This document shows, piece by piece, positions 41,415 to 51,587 of a DNA stretch of 64,000 nucleotides. Origin of the DNA: Okeanomitos corallinicola TIOX110 (GTDB taxonomy: Bacteria > Cyanobacteriota > Cyanobacteriia > Cyanobacteriales > Nostocaceae). Location of the stretch: positions 4,319,318 through 4,383,317 of the forward strand of contig NZ_CP150886.1 in NCBI RefSeq assembly GCF_038050375.1, in the 5' to 3' direction. The notes beneath the pieces were generated by a model. That model searched no databases, was not told the origin of the DNA, and saw nothing but the letters and a program-made list of their open reading frames with translations. Each line of letters opens with the position of its first letter. The stretch's first letter is position 1. A program made the position numbers and the translations under genes.

Positions 41415-42485
41415 TCAATAAGGATCAGAATCAAATCTACCTCGCTTGATACTTCTGAGATAATAACCCCGTGCAGGTAATTTATTCAAATCAAAAGAAT
41501 CACCTCTAGGAACGCGCCAAATTTTATAGTCATAATATGTAAGAGGTTGACCAGGTTTGCAAACTTCTGGGGGGTGATCTCCAAATACAAAATAGACAGA
41601 ACCCCGACCCATAACCTTAGCAATACCATATTTATCAACCAGTAAAGAAGTTTCTTCACTAATAGCTATACCCAAAGCAGTTGGAGACACACCATCTTGA
41701 ATTTGCCTAGCAATAAAAACCATAATTCTCCCCATTCGTTTGCGTTCATCAAAATGGGTATCAATTACAGTTCTCCGTAAATGTTTCCACTGAAAAAAGT
41801 TATAGGTAAAGGTAATATTCCGATAGGGATCTTCTACTGCTTCATTGGTTTCAATACTATCCTCACAGGCACAGGAATCATAAACAAATTCACTTTGAAT
41901 CATTGCCCCTGCACTTGTACCACCAATAGCTCCCCCTTTATCATAAACTGATTTAATTGCAGCTTCTAACTTAGTATTTTTCCAGTTGCGGATATATTGA
42001 CATTGATCACCACCAGCAAAGAAAATTACCCCAGCATTTCTGACCTTATCAAAGATATCAGTTCTGTTTGCTTCTTGTTTGTTTCTGATGATTAAAGTTT
42101 CCACATAATTTACACCTCTCATCCGATAAATTAATTGGTTGTAATCATCATTACCAGCAGCACGAATTACTAAAACATTAATTTTTTTGTCTGAATTGTA
42201 ACCACCTCTAACTTGATCGATCATCCACTGAATAGCGTCATCAACATCTGGACCGCCACCGCCTAAATTATGGACAGGGCCAGCTAAGGTAGGCAGTTTA
42301 TATTTATAGACAGTTTTCGGTGAGGAAGGACGAACATCCCTAGTGATATCTGTAAAGAATCGCCTCAAGTTGGTTTTCAGATGGTTGATAATCCGGTTTA
42401 CTATCCTGGAGAGGAGAGTTTTTGCATTCTTTAAACGCCTGGCTAGATGGGGGAATGCCTTTGTCATAGTTATCTTTTGGCGCAA
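41415..42485 (-). CDS. Cyanophycinase-like S51 peptidase
   Basis: The 356-residue protein belongs to the cyanophycinase/peptidase E (S51) group: strand INVLVIRAAGNDDY, FFAGGDQCQYI, the nucleophile elbow GGTSAGA with Ser191, and His244 in VIDTHFDERKRMGRI. Cyanophycinases hydrolyse the storage polymer cyanophycin to Asp-Arg dipeptides. An N-terminal basic extension of about 55 residues (many Arg and Lys, no clear signal) distinguishes it from the compact CphB enzyme, so it may be a paralogue with another substrate. ATG 42467 (residue 7) is an alternative start. Confidence 0.88.
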   Translation of the reverse strand: MRQKITMTKAFPHLARRLKNAKTLLSRIVNRIINHLKTNLRRFFTDITRDVRPSSPKTVYKYKLPTLAGPVHNLGGGGPDVDDAIQWMIDQVRGGYNSDKKINVLVIRAAGNDDYNQLIYRMRGVNYVETLIIRNKQEANRTDIFDKVRNAGVIFFAGGDQCQYIRNWKNTKLEAAIKSVYDKGGAIGGTSAGAMIQSEFVYDSCACEDSIETNEAVEDPYRNITFTYNFFQWKHLRRTVIDTHFDERKRMGRIMVFIARQIQDGVSPTALGIAISEETSLLVDKYGIAKVMGRGSVYFVFGDHPPEVCKPGQPLTYYDYKIWRVPRGDSFDLNKLPARGYYLRSIKRGRFDSDPY

Positions 42486-42629
42486 ACAGCAATCACCCTA
42501 ACTCTCGCATCAATAGGGGTAAAATTCCCAGCGTATAAGCTTTGTACTGTTTTTTTACGCCAAAAACCCAGAGTAATTAATCATTCTCTGAACTTATCTG
42601 CAAAAACCACATTTTTAGGAGGTTTTATT

Positions 42630-43817
42630 TTACCAATCAATTAGCGATCGCTCTTTTATAACTCTGGCATAGACAGTTTCCGTTCTTTTAGCTAATTTTG
42701 GCCATCTAAACCTGCGTTCTAAATCTTGATAGGCGTTATCTATCAACCATTGCCGATAACCTGGATTTTTTAAAACTTCCAAAATTCCCCAGGCTAAAGA
42801 ATCAGAATTATTGACTTTAGTGACAATCCCTGTTTTTGTATGTTGTACCACTTCCGGTAAACCACAGGAGTCGGAAACCACTACAGGAACTCTCGAAGCA
42901 AAACTTTCTAAAGCCACGATACCAAAAGGTTCATAAAGACTAGGAAAAACTGCACAGTCAGCAACTGTTTGAAATTTGTCTAAGTATTCATCAGAGAGGA
43001 AACCAGTAAAATAAAATTTATGCCAAAGTCCTAAATCCCAAACTTGTTGTTTTAAATGGTCAGTATTACCACCACCAACAATGACAAATTTAACATCATC
43101 TCCCATTTCCCACAGTACCCTGGGAGCAGCATTAATTAATACTTGGACACCTTTTTCATAGGCCATTCTGCCCACATAATAAACAATTTTTTCATGATCG
43201 GTGGCAAATTGACGACGAAAATCTTGAGCATGAAAATCTTGGTGATGCTGTTTTTTTTCAGGCCGAATACCATTATAAATAACATCAATTTTATTCCCAG
43301 GAATATGTAAAGTGCGAACTACTTCACTCCGCATATATTCAGTACAAACAATGACACGCCAAGCATTATAAGCTAGTAAATTTTCCTTACCATAAATGTA
43401 GCGTTGGGTATCATTATGGATGCCATTACATCGCCCATGTTCTGTGGCGTGAAGGGTAGCAATTAAGGGAATTTTAAAAGTATGCTTCAGGGCGATCGCC
43501 CCATCACCCACTAACCAATCATGGGCATGAATCAGATCAAAATCTCCTTCTTCCTGAATTAATTTTCCTCCGTGATCTCCCATACTTTCATTTAAATTAA
43601 CTACCCAATGAAAAAAGTCATTACTCTGGGCTACTGGTACTCGATGTACATGAATACCTTCAACAACTTCATATAAAGATGCAGATGGAACTTCTGGTGT
43701 AATCAAGTGAATGTCATGTCCTAGCTTTACCAGTTCAGGGTATAATTCCGCTACATGACGGGCAATTCCCCCTACTATCCTTGGTGGAAATTCCCAACAC
43801 AGCACCAGTATTTTCAT
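42630..43817 (-). CDS. GT4-family glycosyltransferase (glycogen synthase-like)
   Basis: The 395-residue product starts at ATG 43817 (MKILVLCWEFPPRIVGGIARHV), preceded by GGGGAG; a frame open to 43853 is rejected. GT-B fold signatures include IHAHDWLV, YVGRMAYEKGVQVLINAAP and the C-terminal EPFGIVALESFASRVPVVV (ExxxxxxxE donor-site motif). The N-terminal WEFPPRIVGG form is shared with glycogen-synthase-like GT4 enzymes, often acting on glucan or sucrose-type products. The true product is unknown. Confidence 0.92.
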   Translation of the reverse strand: MKILVLCWEFPPRIVGGIARHVAELYPELVKLGHDIHLITPEVPSASLYEVVEGIHVHRVPVAQSNDFFHWVVNLNESMGDHGGKLIQEEGDFDLIHAHDWLVGDGAIALKHTFKIPLIATLHATEHGRCNGIHNDTQRYIYGKENLLAYNAWRVIVCTEYMRSEVVRTLHIPGNKIDVIYNGIRPEKKQHHQDFHAQDFRRQFATDHEKIVYYVGRMAYEKGVQVLINAAPRVLWEMGDDVKFVIVGGGNTDHLKQQVWDLGLWHKFYFTGFLSDEYLDKFQTVADCAVFPSLYEPFGIVALESFASRVPVVVSDSCGLPEVVQHTKTGIVTKVNNSDSLAWGILEVLKNPGYRQWLIDNAYQDLERRFRWPKLAKRTETVYARVIKERSLIDW

Positions 43818-44298
43818 GAACTTGACTCCCCAATTACAAAAATTTAAAAACACCAGAAAAGACTATTTTTATCTCAAAATAATGAACTAAGATCATTCCC
43901 ATCAGAGAGATCAGAAAAACTTTATAATTTTTTAAGAGTTTTTTGCATCAAGCTTATCATATTGACTTATGATTAATAGCTGCATAAAAAACCCGATTTC
44001 TTGATGAAACCGGGTTGATCATTTCTAGCTCTCAGTAGTTAACTAGGGTTTGCGGAAAAAGTGTTGTCGTGAAGACAGGTGACAGGTGACAGTTTCAAGA
44101 GTTGAATGAGAATGATATTTTCCTTTCAGCAGGAATTAAATGTAAGGTTTTTCAGTTCTCACCTCATCAAATCTGGCACTTTTTCAACTTTAAATAAGCT
44201 CAAATCTTTTCCCTGTAATGCTTTCATATTTATTCTGTGAAAATTCCTATTTGATGGCGTGCAGGATCAAGAATGAGTTTTCACCTGCACCTCCTGCA
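43818..44298. other. Spacer between lepA and a glycosyltransferase, 481 bp
   Basis: Contains a good terminator at 43990-44016, two AGGTGAC heptamers near 44079-44093, and GTGCAGG/CCTGCAC inverted copies near 44262-44300. A 22-codon minus frame at 44162-44230 (MKALQGKDLSLFKVEKVPD...) reads well but lacks a ribosome site and is not annotated as a gene. Confidence 0.4.
43990..44016 (-). terminator. Rho-independent terminator
   Basis: On the minus strand AACCCGGTTTC-ATCAA-GAAATCGGGTT forms an 11-bp stem with one G-T pair and is followed by TTTTTATG. It lies about 280 bp after lepA and may end the lepA transcript or an unseen small RNA. Confidence 0.65.
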
Positions 44299-46110
44299 CT
44301 AATTCTGATCTAACTTCAACACCGCCATAAAAGCCTCTTGGGGTACATCCACCGTACCTACAGATTTCATCCGCTTTTTACCTTTGGCTTGTTTCTGCAA
44401 CAATTTCTTCTTCCGGCTAATATCACCACCGTAACACTTTGCAAGTACATCCTTCCGTAAAGCTGGAATATGTTCACTGGCAATAACTTTACTACCAATG
44501 GAAGCTTGAATGGGAACTTTAAATTGATGCCGAGGAATTAGTTCTTTGAGCTTTTCAGCCATTGCCCTGCCAACATTGTAAGCTTTATCTCGATGGACAA
44601 TCATTGCTAAAGAATCTACCGGATCACCGTTAATCATAATATCCAACTTCACCAAATGATTCTCACGATAGCCAATCAGATGATATTCCATACTCGCATA
44701 ACCACGAGAACGGGATTTCATTTGGTCAAAAAAGTCCGTAACAACCTCTGCCAAAGGTAATTCATAGGTAAGGGTAGTCCGTCCTTGGGTGAGATATTTC
44801 ATATCTTTGAACACACCCCGACGAGTTTGAGACAACTCCATCAAAGTCCCAACGTAGGTTTCTGGAGTAATCATTTCTACCTTGACATAGGGTTCTTCTA
44901 TTCTTTCCCGGTCATTAGGTGCGGGTAAATGACTAGGATTATCTATGTACAGTTCTTCACCCTTGTTCGTAATCACCTTATAAACCACGGAAGGGGCGGT
45001 AATAATTAAATCCAGGTTATATTCTCGTTCCAAGCGTTCTTGGACGATTTCCATGTGCAGTAAACCCAAGAAACCGCAACGGAAACCAAAACCCATAGCG
45101 CTAGAAGTTTCTGGTTCATAATGTAAAGCTGCATCATTAAGACTCAACTTTTCCAATGCTTCCCGCAAATCTTCAAACTGATCTGCATCTATGGGAAACA
45201 TCCCACAAAATACCATGGGGTTAGCTTCGGTGTAGCCAGGTAAAGGTTCAGCGGCTTTGGCTTTAGATAAGGTGATAGTATCACCTACCCTGGCATCAGC
45301 TACAGCTTTAATAGATGCGGCGAAATAACCTACCTCTCCAGCGTGGAGTTCTTCTACTTGTTTCTGGTTAGGAGAGAGAACACCTAACTCATCAATTTCG
45401 TATTCTTTACCCGATGCCATTAAATAAACGCGATCGCCTTTTTTAACCGTTCCATCCATCACCCGGAAATAAACAATTACTCCCCGGTAGCTGTCATAAT
45501 AACTATCAAAAATTAATGCTCGTAAGCGTTCATCAACCGTATTAGCTGCTGGGGGTACTCGCTCGACGATCGCCTCTAAAATTTCAGGAATTCCAATTCC
45601 TTCCTTAGCAGAAGCCAAAATTGCCCCACTGCAATCTAAACCGATAATTTCTTCAATTTCACCAACTACTCGATCTGGTTCTGCTCCTGGTAAATCAATT
45701 TTATTTAACACTGGAATAATTTCTAAATCATGCTCCAGTGCCAAGTACACATTGGCCAAGGTTTGGGCTTCTACACCTTGGGAGGCATCCACAACCAATA
45801 AAGCACCTTCACAAGCTGCCAAACTACGGGACACTTCATAGGAAAAATCCACGTGTCCGGGAGTATCAATTAGGTTGAGAACATATTGCTGACCATCTTT
45901 AGCGGTATAGTTCATCCGGGCAGCTTGCAGCTTAATTGTAATACCGCGCTCCCGTTCCAGATCCATGTTGTCAAGAAACTGCTCTTTCATCTGTCGGTTT
46001 TCTACAGTTCCAGTGGCTTGTAGTAAGCGATCAGCGAGAGTAGATTTCCCGTGGTCAATGTGAGCAATAATACAGAAATTACGAATGCGAACTGCGGGAA
46101 CGTCAGTCAT
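44299..46110 (-). CDS. lepA: Elongation factor 4 (LepA)
   Basis: Ribosomal back-translocase/assembly GTPase of the EF-G family. The 603-residue length is standard. G-domain motifs are [15 protein letters not shown] (G1), RERGITI (G2 region), DTPGH (G3), NKIDLPGA (G4) and SAKEGIG (G5). The C-terminal domain unique to LepA ends [28 protein letters not shown]. It lies alone on the minus strand with a long upstream spacer. Confidence 0.98.
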   Translation of the reverse strand: MTDVPAVRIRNFCIIAHIDHGKSTLADRLLQATGTVENRQMKEQFLDNMDLERERGITIKLQAARMNYTAKDGQQYVLNLIDTPGHVDFSYEVSRSLAACEGALLVVDASQGVEAQTLANVYLALEHDLEIIPVLNKIDLPGAEPDRVVGEIEEIIGLDCSGAILASAKEGIGIPEILEAIVERVPPAANTVDERLRALIFDSYYDSYRGVIVYFRVMDGTVKKGDRVYLMASGKEYEIDELGVLSPNQKQVEELHAGEVGYFAASIKAVADARVGDTITLSKAKAAEPLPGYTEANPMVFCGMFPIDADQFEDLREALEKLSLNDAALHYEPETSSAMGFGFRCGFLGLLHMEIVQERLEREYNLDLIITAPSVVYKVITNKGEELYIDNPSHLPAPNDRERIEEPYVKVEMITPETYVGTLMELSQTRRGVFKDMKYLTQGRTTLTYELPLAEVVTDFFDQMKSRSRGYASMEYHLIGYRENHLVKLDIMINGDPVDSLAMIVHRDKAYNVGRAMAEKLKELIPRHQFKVPIQASIGSKVIASEHIPALRKDVLAKCYGGDISRKKKLLQKQAKGKKRMKSVGTVDVPQEAFMAVLKLDQN

Positions 46111-46502
46111 ATACTATCTTTGCTTGAGCAGCAACCAAAAGTTAAAACTATTTACTTCATGTATTTTAATGCTTTCTCAGCCAAGACGGTAATTTACTGA
46201 TTCTATGGACAGGTGAATATTTGATAAGATCATGCAACTCTATTTATATCTATCGGTATTGGTATTGATAAATTAGGAGGCATACAATCAAGATAAATTT
46301 TACTCAACATAACTTCTAGAGAGGGAGCTAGTGTCTAGCCAGTTATATTCAAAGAGACATTTAAGACTTGCTCCTCTTAGTTTGCTACTATTTGCCATAG
46401 CTATCTAACTGCACTTTTTCATTTATCAGCGAAATAGCTCCAACCGTTAATCTAACTGCTTGACAAACTTTTGGATAAAAACATTTTAGAAAATCTAAAC
46501 CT
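46111..46502. other. Spacer between divergent genes, 392 bp
   Basis: AT-rich region between lepA and the RHH gene. No ORF, tRNA or repeat family was recognised. It must hold both promoters. A TTAGGAGGCAT segment near 46275 looks like a ribosome site but has no start codon in range. Confidence 0.35.
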
Positions 46503-46739
46503 ATGAATATGCAACCAGAACCCAACAATAGTGAGACAGTACACACTAAAAAGGTAGAAGTCTCTGTCAGTCTCGATCCTGAGTTAATGGATCAAATTCA
46601 GCATCTGACCAACGATCCCAGTAAAGTAATTGAAGTTGCCATCCGTCAGTGGTTGCGGGGTGATGTACCCAGAGATGATGAGTTAACACGCACGCCAAGA
46701 CGCATACCTGTTCCCCCTAGAGGAGAATGGAATGATTGA
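46503..46739 (+). CDS. Ribbon-helix-helix protein, antitoxin-like
   Basis: The 78-residue protein has a central RHH/CopG-type core (KVEVSVSLDPELMDQIQHL, then PSKVIEVAIRQWLRGD), a DNA-binding fold formed by dimers. The C-terminal tail is Pro/Arg-rich (TPRRIPVPPRGEWND). RHH proteins are often antitoxins, but no toxin gene is adjacent: the next gene is a histidine kinase 255 bp away. It may act as an orphan regulator. Confidence 0.8.
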   Translation: MNMQPEPNNSETVHTKKVEVSVSLDPELMDQIQHLTNDPSKVIEVAIRQWLRGDVPRDDELTRTPRRIPVPPRGEWND

Positions 46740-46994
46740 GATTAAAAGGCAAGGGGAAAAGTTAAAAGTTAAAAATTAAAAGTCAAAATTAATAATTCTT
46801 GTCCCTTGCTTTTTTCTTCCTTCTGAACTGCTGTTCCTTCCTTAATGATACAAAATGTAAATTTTCAGGCTCTCAATCGCAGAAAAGTCAAAAATACATA
46901 ATCGAAAGTGTGAAAGCTGTAAAAGTTTATGCCAAAATTTAAACAGCTTTAGTATAAGCACGGTGGAAAGCAATTTGTCTATCCAACTCGATTA

Positions 46995-48773
46995 ATGACT
47001 ATTACTGCGAAAAACCAATTCCCAAATTTATTTTCTCAAAACTTGGAGTCTACCAACCGCAGTACAGATGACTCGTTACCAACTATTGGTTGTGAGTTAA
47101 TATACACCCAGGATGAAACAGGGCGTTATCTGACGTTTGATTGGCAGTATGATGAACTCCTAGATTTGGAGACCGAGAAAATAGTTGATGATCTCAATCA
47201 ACGTGAAATTTTTGTGCCAGTAGATAAGGTTGCTTATCTGGAAAGCTTGCAGCGAATTTTAACAACGTTAGTCCCAGAAAAGTTGCAGTGCTGGTTTAAA
47301 TGCAGTCAGCAGTTAATAGAGTTGGAGTTGACAATTACCCCCATTATGCCGCGATGGGGTCAACTTGCAACTACTGTTTTGGTAATGGGTAGGTTGTTGC
47401 CATCTCCAGTAAATGGTCAAGAAACAAATCAAGCGGTTAAAACAGCTTCTAAAATAGAGTTGAGTTTGGGTGGTCGCAGTGTCCAGCAAGTATCACTACG
47501 ATATCAAAAACTGTTAAATAGAATTACCAGAAATATCCGACGGACTCTGGATATAGATATTATTTGGCAATGTACAGTTGATAGTTTAGGCAAAATTCTC
47601 AAACTGAAGCGTTGTATTATTTTTCCTTATCAGTCTAAAAATGAAAAAGTCCAGGTAATTGCAGAATATCATCAGCCCGAATTAAAGCCATTACTAGGGC
47701 TAGAAATAGATATATCTGCTACACCTGCCTTTGCTCAGGCTGTGAAAACTTTAAAACCAATAGTGACAGAGATATCTATCTTAAATGACTCTCAGCCCCA
47801 AAAGTTCTTACTGTTTGCTACTAATTATCAAGATAAACCCAATGGTTTAGTGGCTTTAAGTTTAAGTCCAGAATACAAATTATTAACAGAAACTGAATTA
47901 GAATTAACTAAAGAGTTGGCAGATCAGTTAGGTACAGCGATCGCCCATGCAACTCTGTACAAAGAGTTAGAAGATGCACGACTAAAGGCTGAGGAAGCAT
48001 CCCGGTTAAAAAGTGAATTTCTCGCCAATGTATCCCATGAAATTCGTACTCCTTTAAACGGGATGATCGGCTTCTTAAAGCTGATTTTAGAGGGAATGGC
48101 AGATGATCCCGAAGAACAAAATCAGTTTGTCTCTGAAGCTCATCAATTATCAATTCATCTGTTAAATATTCTCAATGACATTTTAGATATTGCCAAAATT
48201 GAAGCCGGAAAAATGGAGTTAGACTGTTCACCAGTTAAACTCCAGGAGTTATTTGCGGACGTAGAAAACTTTACCCGTCCCCAGGCAGAAATGAAACATC
48301 TAAGCTTACAAATGCAAATGCCTGTCACTTCGGATGAAATTATCGTTCAAGGTAACTATCAGCGGTTGTTACAAGTGATGTTGAATTTGGTTGGTAATGC
48401 TATTAAGTTTACCCATGAAGGTGGAGTTACCATTAGTGCTGATTTAGTGATCAAAAAGGCTAAAGGTAAATCTAGTAAGCCACAAGCACCGGGTATGGTG
48501 AAGGTGAGAGTGGCAGATACTGGTATTGGTGTTTCTCTAGATAAACAAGACAAGCTGTTTCAATTATTCTCCCAGGTTGATGGTTCTCGTACTCGTCATT
48601 ATGGAGGTACGGGTTTAGGATTAACCATATCCCAAAAGCTGATTGAGGCCATGGGTGGTGAGGTGCATTTTTATAGTTTGGGTGAAGGACTTGGTTCGAC
48701 TGTCACTTTTACTGTTCCTCTTTATCAACAACCTGTCATCTGTTCTCCAACCGAATGTGATATTGACAACTAA
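46995..48773 (+). CDS. Sensor histidine kinase (PAS-like, GAF, HisKA, HATPase)
   Basis: The 592-residue soluble kinase starts with a PAS-like input region (about 35-135), then a GAF domain (about 180-320), a coiled stretch, the dimerisation/phospho-acceptor helix with His348 (FLANVSHEIRTPLNG) and an ATPase domain with N box (LVGNAIKFTHEGG), G1 (VRVADTGIGV), F box (LFQLFSQVDGSRTR) and G2 (YGGTGLGLTISQKLIEAMGG). No receiver domain and no response regulator gene are adjacent, so it is an orphan kinase. The start at ATG 46995 is plausible but has no strong ribosome site. Confidence 0.93.
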   Translation: MTITAKNQFPNLFSQNLESTNRSTDDSLPTIGCELIYTQDETGRYLTFDWQYDELLDLETEKIVDDLNQREIFVPVDKVAYLESLQRILTTLVPEKLQCWFKCSQQLIELELTITPIMPRWGQLATTVLVMGRLLPSPVNGQETNQAVKTASKIELSLGGRSVQQVSLRYQKLLNRITRNIRRTLDIDIIWQCTVDSLGKILKLKRCIIFPYQSKNEKVQVIAEYHQPELKPLLGLEIDISATPAFAQAVKTLKPIVTEISILNDSQPQKFLLFATNYQDKPNGLVALSLSPEYKLLTETELELTKELADQLGTAIAHATLYKELEDARLKAEEASRLKSEFLANVSHEIRTPLNGMIGFLKLILEGMADDPEEQNQFVSEAHQLSIHLLNILNDILDIAKIEAGKMELDCSPVKLQELFADVENFTRPQAEMKHLSLQMQMPVTSDEIIVQGNYQRLLQVMLNLVGNAIKFTHEGGVTISADLVIKKAKGKSSKPQAPGMVKVRVADTGIGVSLDKQDKLFQLFSQVDGSRTRHYGGTGLGLTISQKLIEAMGGEVHFYSLGEGLGSTVTFTVPLYQQPVICSPTECDIDN

Positions 48774-48802
48774 AAGTAAGGGAAGATTAATCAGCCAATG
48801 CC

Positions 48803-49870
48803 CTATTTTTCAATTTGTGTTTTCATTAATTTTTGCACACTCACTAAGGCTCGGTTTAATTCATAGTTTTTGATTTCTTGGTTGTGTAAATAAGCTTGTT
48901 GTTCTTCTTCAATCATTTTTATGTCTTGGATAACTAAACCATCAAGTAATTTCTGGGCCGCACCAAATAAGCTATCTTTGATAAATTTCCGAAACCATAC
49001 AGGTAATTTGTGCAGTCTCCAAAAAGCATTAAGGGAAGTAAAATGAATTAAATATGCTTTGGTTTCTGTTTCATTGATGGGACACAATAAACAGTAAATT
49101 TTAAAGTCTTGGCCCAGAGTGGATACCCAATGAGGATAAACATAACTCACATCTAAAGGTTCAGAATGTAAGCGACGCAAAGCCGGAAAAAATAATTGCG
49201 ATATTGACCAAATTTTATCTATTTTATAATAACTTTGGGCTGTATAATGGGCATGAACGCTATTTTCATCTTCATCAATATTTTGTAGTGATGCTTCTGC
49301 CCAAGCTTGTAAATCTTGATGTAAATGTCCGTGATACATATCCATCAAATTTTCTATTAAGTAGGAATAATGGGCGTGAGTATTAATCACAGAAACTGTG
49401 GCAATATAATTAAGATGATCCCATTCTGGTAAACCCATTGGTTCTATTTTTGGTGTTTCATTTCCTGGAAATAACCAAATAAAACCATCTTGTTCTTTGA
49501 CTGGATAATGGCGAATTTGACAACTTGGTAATTTTTGATTTGCTGCTAAATAGGGAACTTTTGCACATTCACCTTGACTATTAAACTGCCAACCGTGATA
49601 AGCACATTCTAATTCATTAGCAACTACTTGTCCATGACTAAGCTTAACTTGACGATGGGGACATCTATCTTCCAAAGCGTGAACTTTTCCGCTACTGTCT
49701 CGATAAAGTGCGATCGCCTGTTTCCAAATTGTCACTGATAAAGGTTTATTGATAACTTCATCACTCCGTGCTACCACATACCAATGATGAGGATTAATTC
49801 CTAATTTACGGACACTTTTTTGTCCAAATTGGTTTAGAGAAGAATTAGACTCAGGTATTATTTGTTGCAT
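48803..49870 (-). CDS. Rieske [2Fe-2S] oxygenase, second member
   Basis: The 355-residue protein has the Rieske ligands Cys70-x-His72 (CPHR) and Cys89-x2-His92 (CAYHGW), and a mononuclear iron site in NLMDMYHGHLH. The C-terminal part carries LHKLPVWFRKFIKDSLFGAAQKLLDGLVIQD, a helix-rich tail unlike that of the 25325 enzyme. Chlorophyll, carotenoid or aromatic substrates are possible. It is convergent with the histidine kinase gene, 29 bp apart. Confidence 0.9.
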   Translation of the reverse strand: MQQIIPESNSSLNQFGQKSVRKLGINPHHWYVVARSDEVINKPLSVTIWKQAIALYRDSSGKVHALEDRCPHRQVKLSHGQVVANELECAYHGWQFNSQGECAKVPYLAANQKLPSCQIRHYPVKEQDGFIWLFPGNETPKIEPMGLPEWDHLNYIATVSVINTHAHYSYLIENLMDMYHGHLHQDLQAWAEASLQNIDEDENSVHAHYTAQSYYKIDKIWSISQLFFPALRRLHSEPLDVSYVYPHWVSTLGQDFKIYCLLCPINETETKAYLIHFTSLNAFWRLHKLPVWFRKFIKDSLFGAAQKLLDGLVIQDIKMIEEEQQAYLHNQEIKNYELNRALVSVQKLMKTQIEK

Positions 49871-50040
49871 GATTTGTGAAAAATTAAGTATATTTAAAGG
49901 TGTTGTATAGAAATAATATTTGATTTTTGTAAAGCTAGGTATAAACCTTTATGTTTTATTCCCTGTTATCCATTCCTTTAACTTCTCACGATAAAGTAGT
50001 TATAAATTAAAGCAGTCACTATATTCAGGAATAAATCTGT

Positions 50041-50517
50041 ATGACAAGTAACCAAGAAACTCTCACCCCTGATGAATTTATTGATGAACTCATTAGCGAA
50101 ACATCAGCACCTAATCATGTAGAATTAATTGAAAGTGTGATTAGCACCTTAGAACAAGATGACAGTGCGATGGTGAGCCACACAGATGGTGTTTATCTGT
50201 GGAAGTTTAAATATGGGAGTGTGCAAGTATTTATTAGACTCACTGGTTTAAGTGATGAAGATACTATCACAGTGTGGTCATCGGTATTAAAACTACCTGC
50301 CAAAGATGAACCCAGATTAATGCGTTATCTATTGGAACTAAACTGTACTAGCACCTTTGAAGCTCGCTTTGGGATCACTGATAATCAAGTAGTTGTCATA
50401 TCCACACGCACAGTCGCAGAATTATCACCAGGAGAAATTTCTCGGATTATTACCATTGTTGCTACCATCGCCGATGATAATGATGACGTGCTAATTGAAG
50501 AATTTGGTGTAGCGTAG
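50041..50517 (+). CDS. YbjN-domain protein
   Basis: The 158-residue acidic protein resembles YbjN/type III chaperone-like proteins (PF10722), with strands VYLWKFKYGSVQVFIRLTG and TITVWSSVLKLP and the central LMRYLLELNCTSTFEARFGI motif. Members are thought to bind proteins and to influence stress and motility. It has no signal or membrane segment. The start ATG follows GGAATAAATCTGT without a strong ribosome site. Confidence 0.85.
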   Translation: MTSNQETLTPDEFIDELISETSAPNHVELIESVISTLEQDDSAMVSHTDGVYLWKFKYGSVQVFIRLTGLSDEDTITVWSSVLKLPAKDEPRLMRYLLELNCTSTFEARFGITDNQVVVISTRTVAELSPGEISRIITIVATIADDNDDVLIEEFGVA

Positions 50518-50624
50518 GTACAGCAGGTGACAGGTGACAGGGTTGAAAGTCTGTTTATAGATTTTACCGTTAATTAATGTCCTAATCGCCTTGTCTGTGA
50601 CTATAATTTAGGATTTGAGGATTT

Positions 50625-51380
50625 GTGGTAAAACAGGTTTGGCGACTAATTCCTAGTTTTGCGGCTGCTGGTAACATCCAAATGGCAGTTGACAGATGGT
50701 TATTAAAACAGCATGAGTTAGGAAAACATCCTTCCACCCTGCGGTTTTATACTTGGTCGCCACCTGCGATTTCTCTGGGTTATCATCAAAAAAAATACCC
50801 AGAATATTGGCAAAATCTCAGTTATCAAGGTGATAAACTAGATTTAGTCCGTCGTCCTAGTGGTGGGAGAGCGGTTTTACACCAAGGAGATTTAACCTAT
50901 GCTGTGGTTACTTCAGGAATAGCGGAAAATCGTTTACAAGCTTATACAAAAATTTGTGAGTTTTTGATTTCCGGCTGGCGATCGCTCGGTGTAGAGTTAA
51001 ATTATGGACAAGCTGGCCGTGGTTATATTCACAACCCCAACTGTTTTGGAACAGCTACAGGTGCAGACTTAGTTTTAGAAGATGGTAGTAAATTAATTGG
51101 TAGCGCCCAACTGCGAAGAGGAAAGGCGATATTACAACATGGTTCGATAATTTTACAGTCAAATGCAGACTTATTTGAGCAAGTTTTCGGGGAAAATACT
51201 CTTGAAGCCGTTGAATTACCTGAGAATTTAGACCAAGAAACTATCATCAACGCTTTAACTGATGCGGCTTGTGATAGTTTTAATATGCAGTTGGCAGTAG
51301 AACCGTTTTCTGATGCTCAGTGGGAAGAAATTTTAGCATTAGCGAATGAGGATATAAATTGCCAAAATGTTCAGTCTTAA
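50625..51380 (+). CDS. Lipoate-protein ligase family protein (LplA/LipM type)
   Basis: The 251-residue protein starts with GTG 50625, supported by GAGGA five bases upstream. It has the BPL/LPL fold motifs RRPSGGRAVLHQGDLTYAVV, CFGTATGADLV with Cys140 in the position used by LipM octanoyltransferases, and KLIGSAQLRRGKAILQHGSI with the conserved Lys156. It would attach lipoyl or octanoyl groups to E2 or H proteins; whether it acts as ligase or transferase is not clear. A terminator follows before queA. Confidence 0.9.
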   Translation: MVKQVWRLIPSFAAAGNIQMAVDRWLLKQHELGKHPSTLRFYTWSPPAISLGYHQKKYPEYWQNLSYQGDKLDLVRRPSGGRAVLHQGDLTYAVVTSGIAENRLQAYTKICEFLISGWRSLGVELNYGQAGRGYIHNPNCFGTATGADLVLEDGSKLIGSAQLRRGKAILQHGSIILQSNADLFEQVFGENTLEAVELPENLDQETIINALTDAACDSFNMQLAVEPFSDAQWEEILALANEDINCQNVQS

Positions 51381-51466
51381 ACTTTGCGCCTGTGCATGAG
51401 TTAAGCTATTGTGCAGCTAGATTCTATAATAGGATTAAGTAAAAATGATTAACAAACAAATCAGCT

Positions 51467-51499
51467 AGGGGTTTAGCAATGCTCAACCCTTATTTTTTA
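51467..51499 (+). terminator. Rho-independent terminator before queA
   Basis: AGGGGTT (51467-51473) pairs with AACCCTT (51485-51491; one G-T pair) over an 11-base loop and is followed by ATTTTTTAC. It lies about 85 bp after the lipoate-ligase-like gene. Confidence 0.7.
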
Positions 51500-51587
51500 C
51501 GAAAAAACATGGAAAATTTACGATTTCCAAGGCACCTGGGTGGGTTTTTGCTGTGTATATGTGGTTTCTAACTGAGCTTTTAAGGAA

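Noticed and set aside
44162-44230. 22-codon frame MKALQGKDLSLFKVEKV... after lepA on the minus strand
   Set aside because: It reads as plausible peptide but has no ribosome site or dedicated terminator; kept only as a remark in the spacer entry.
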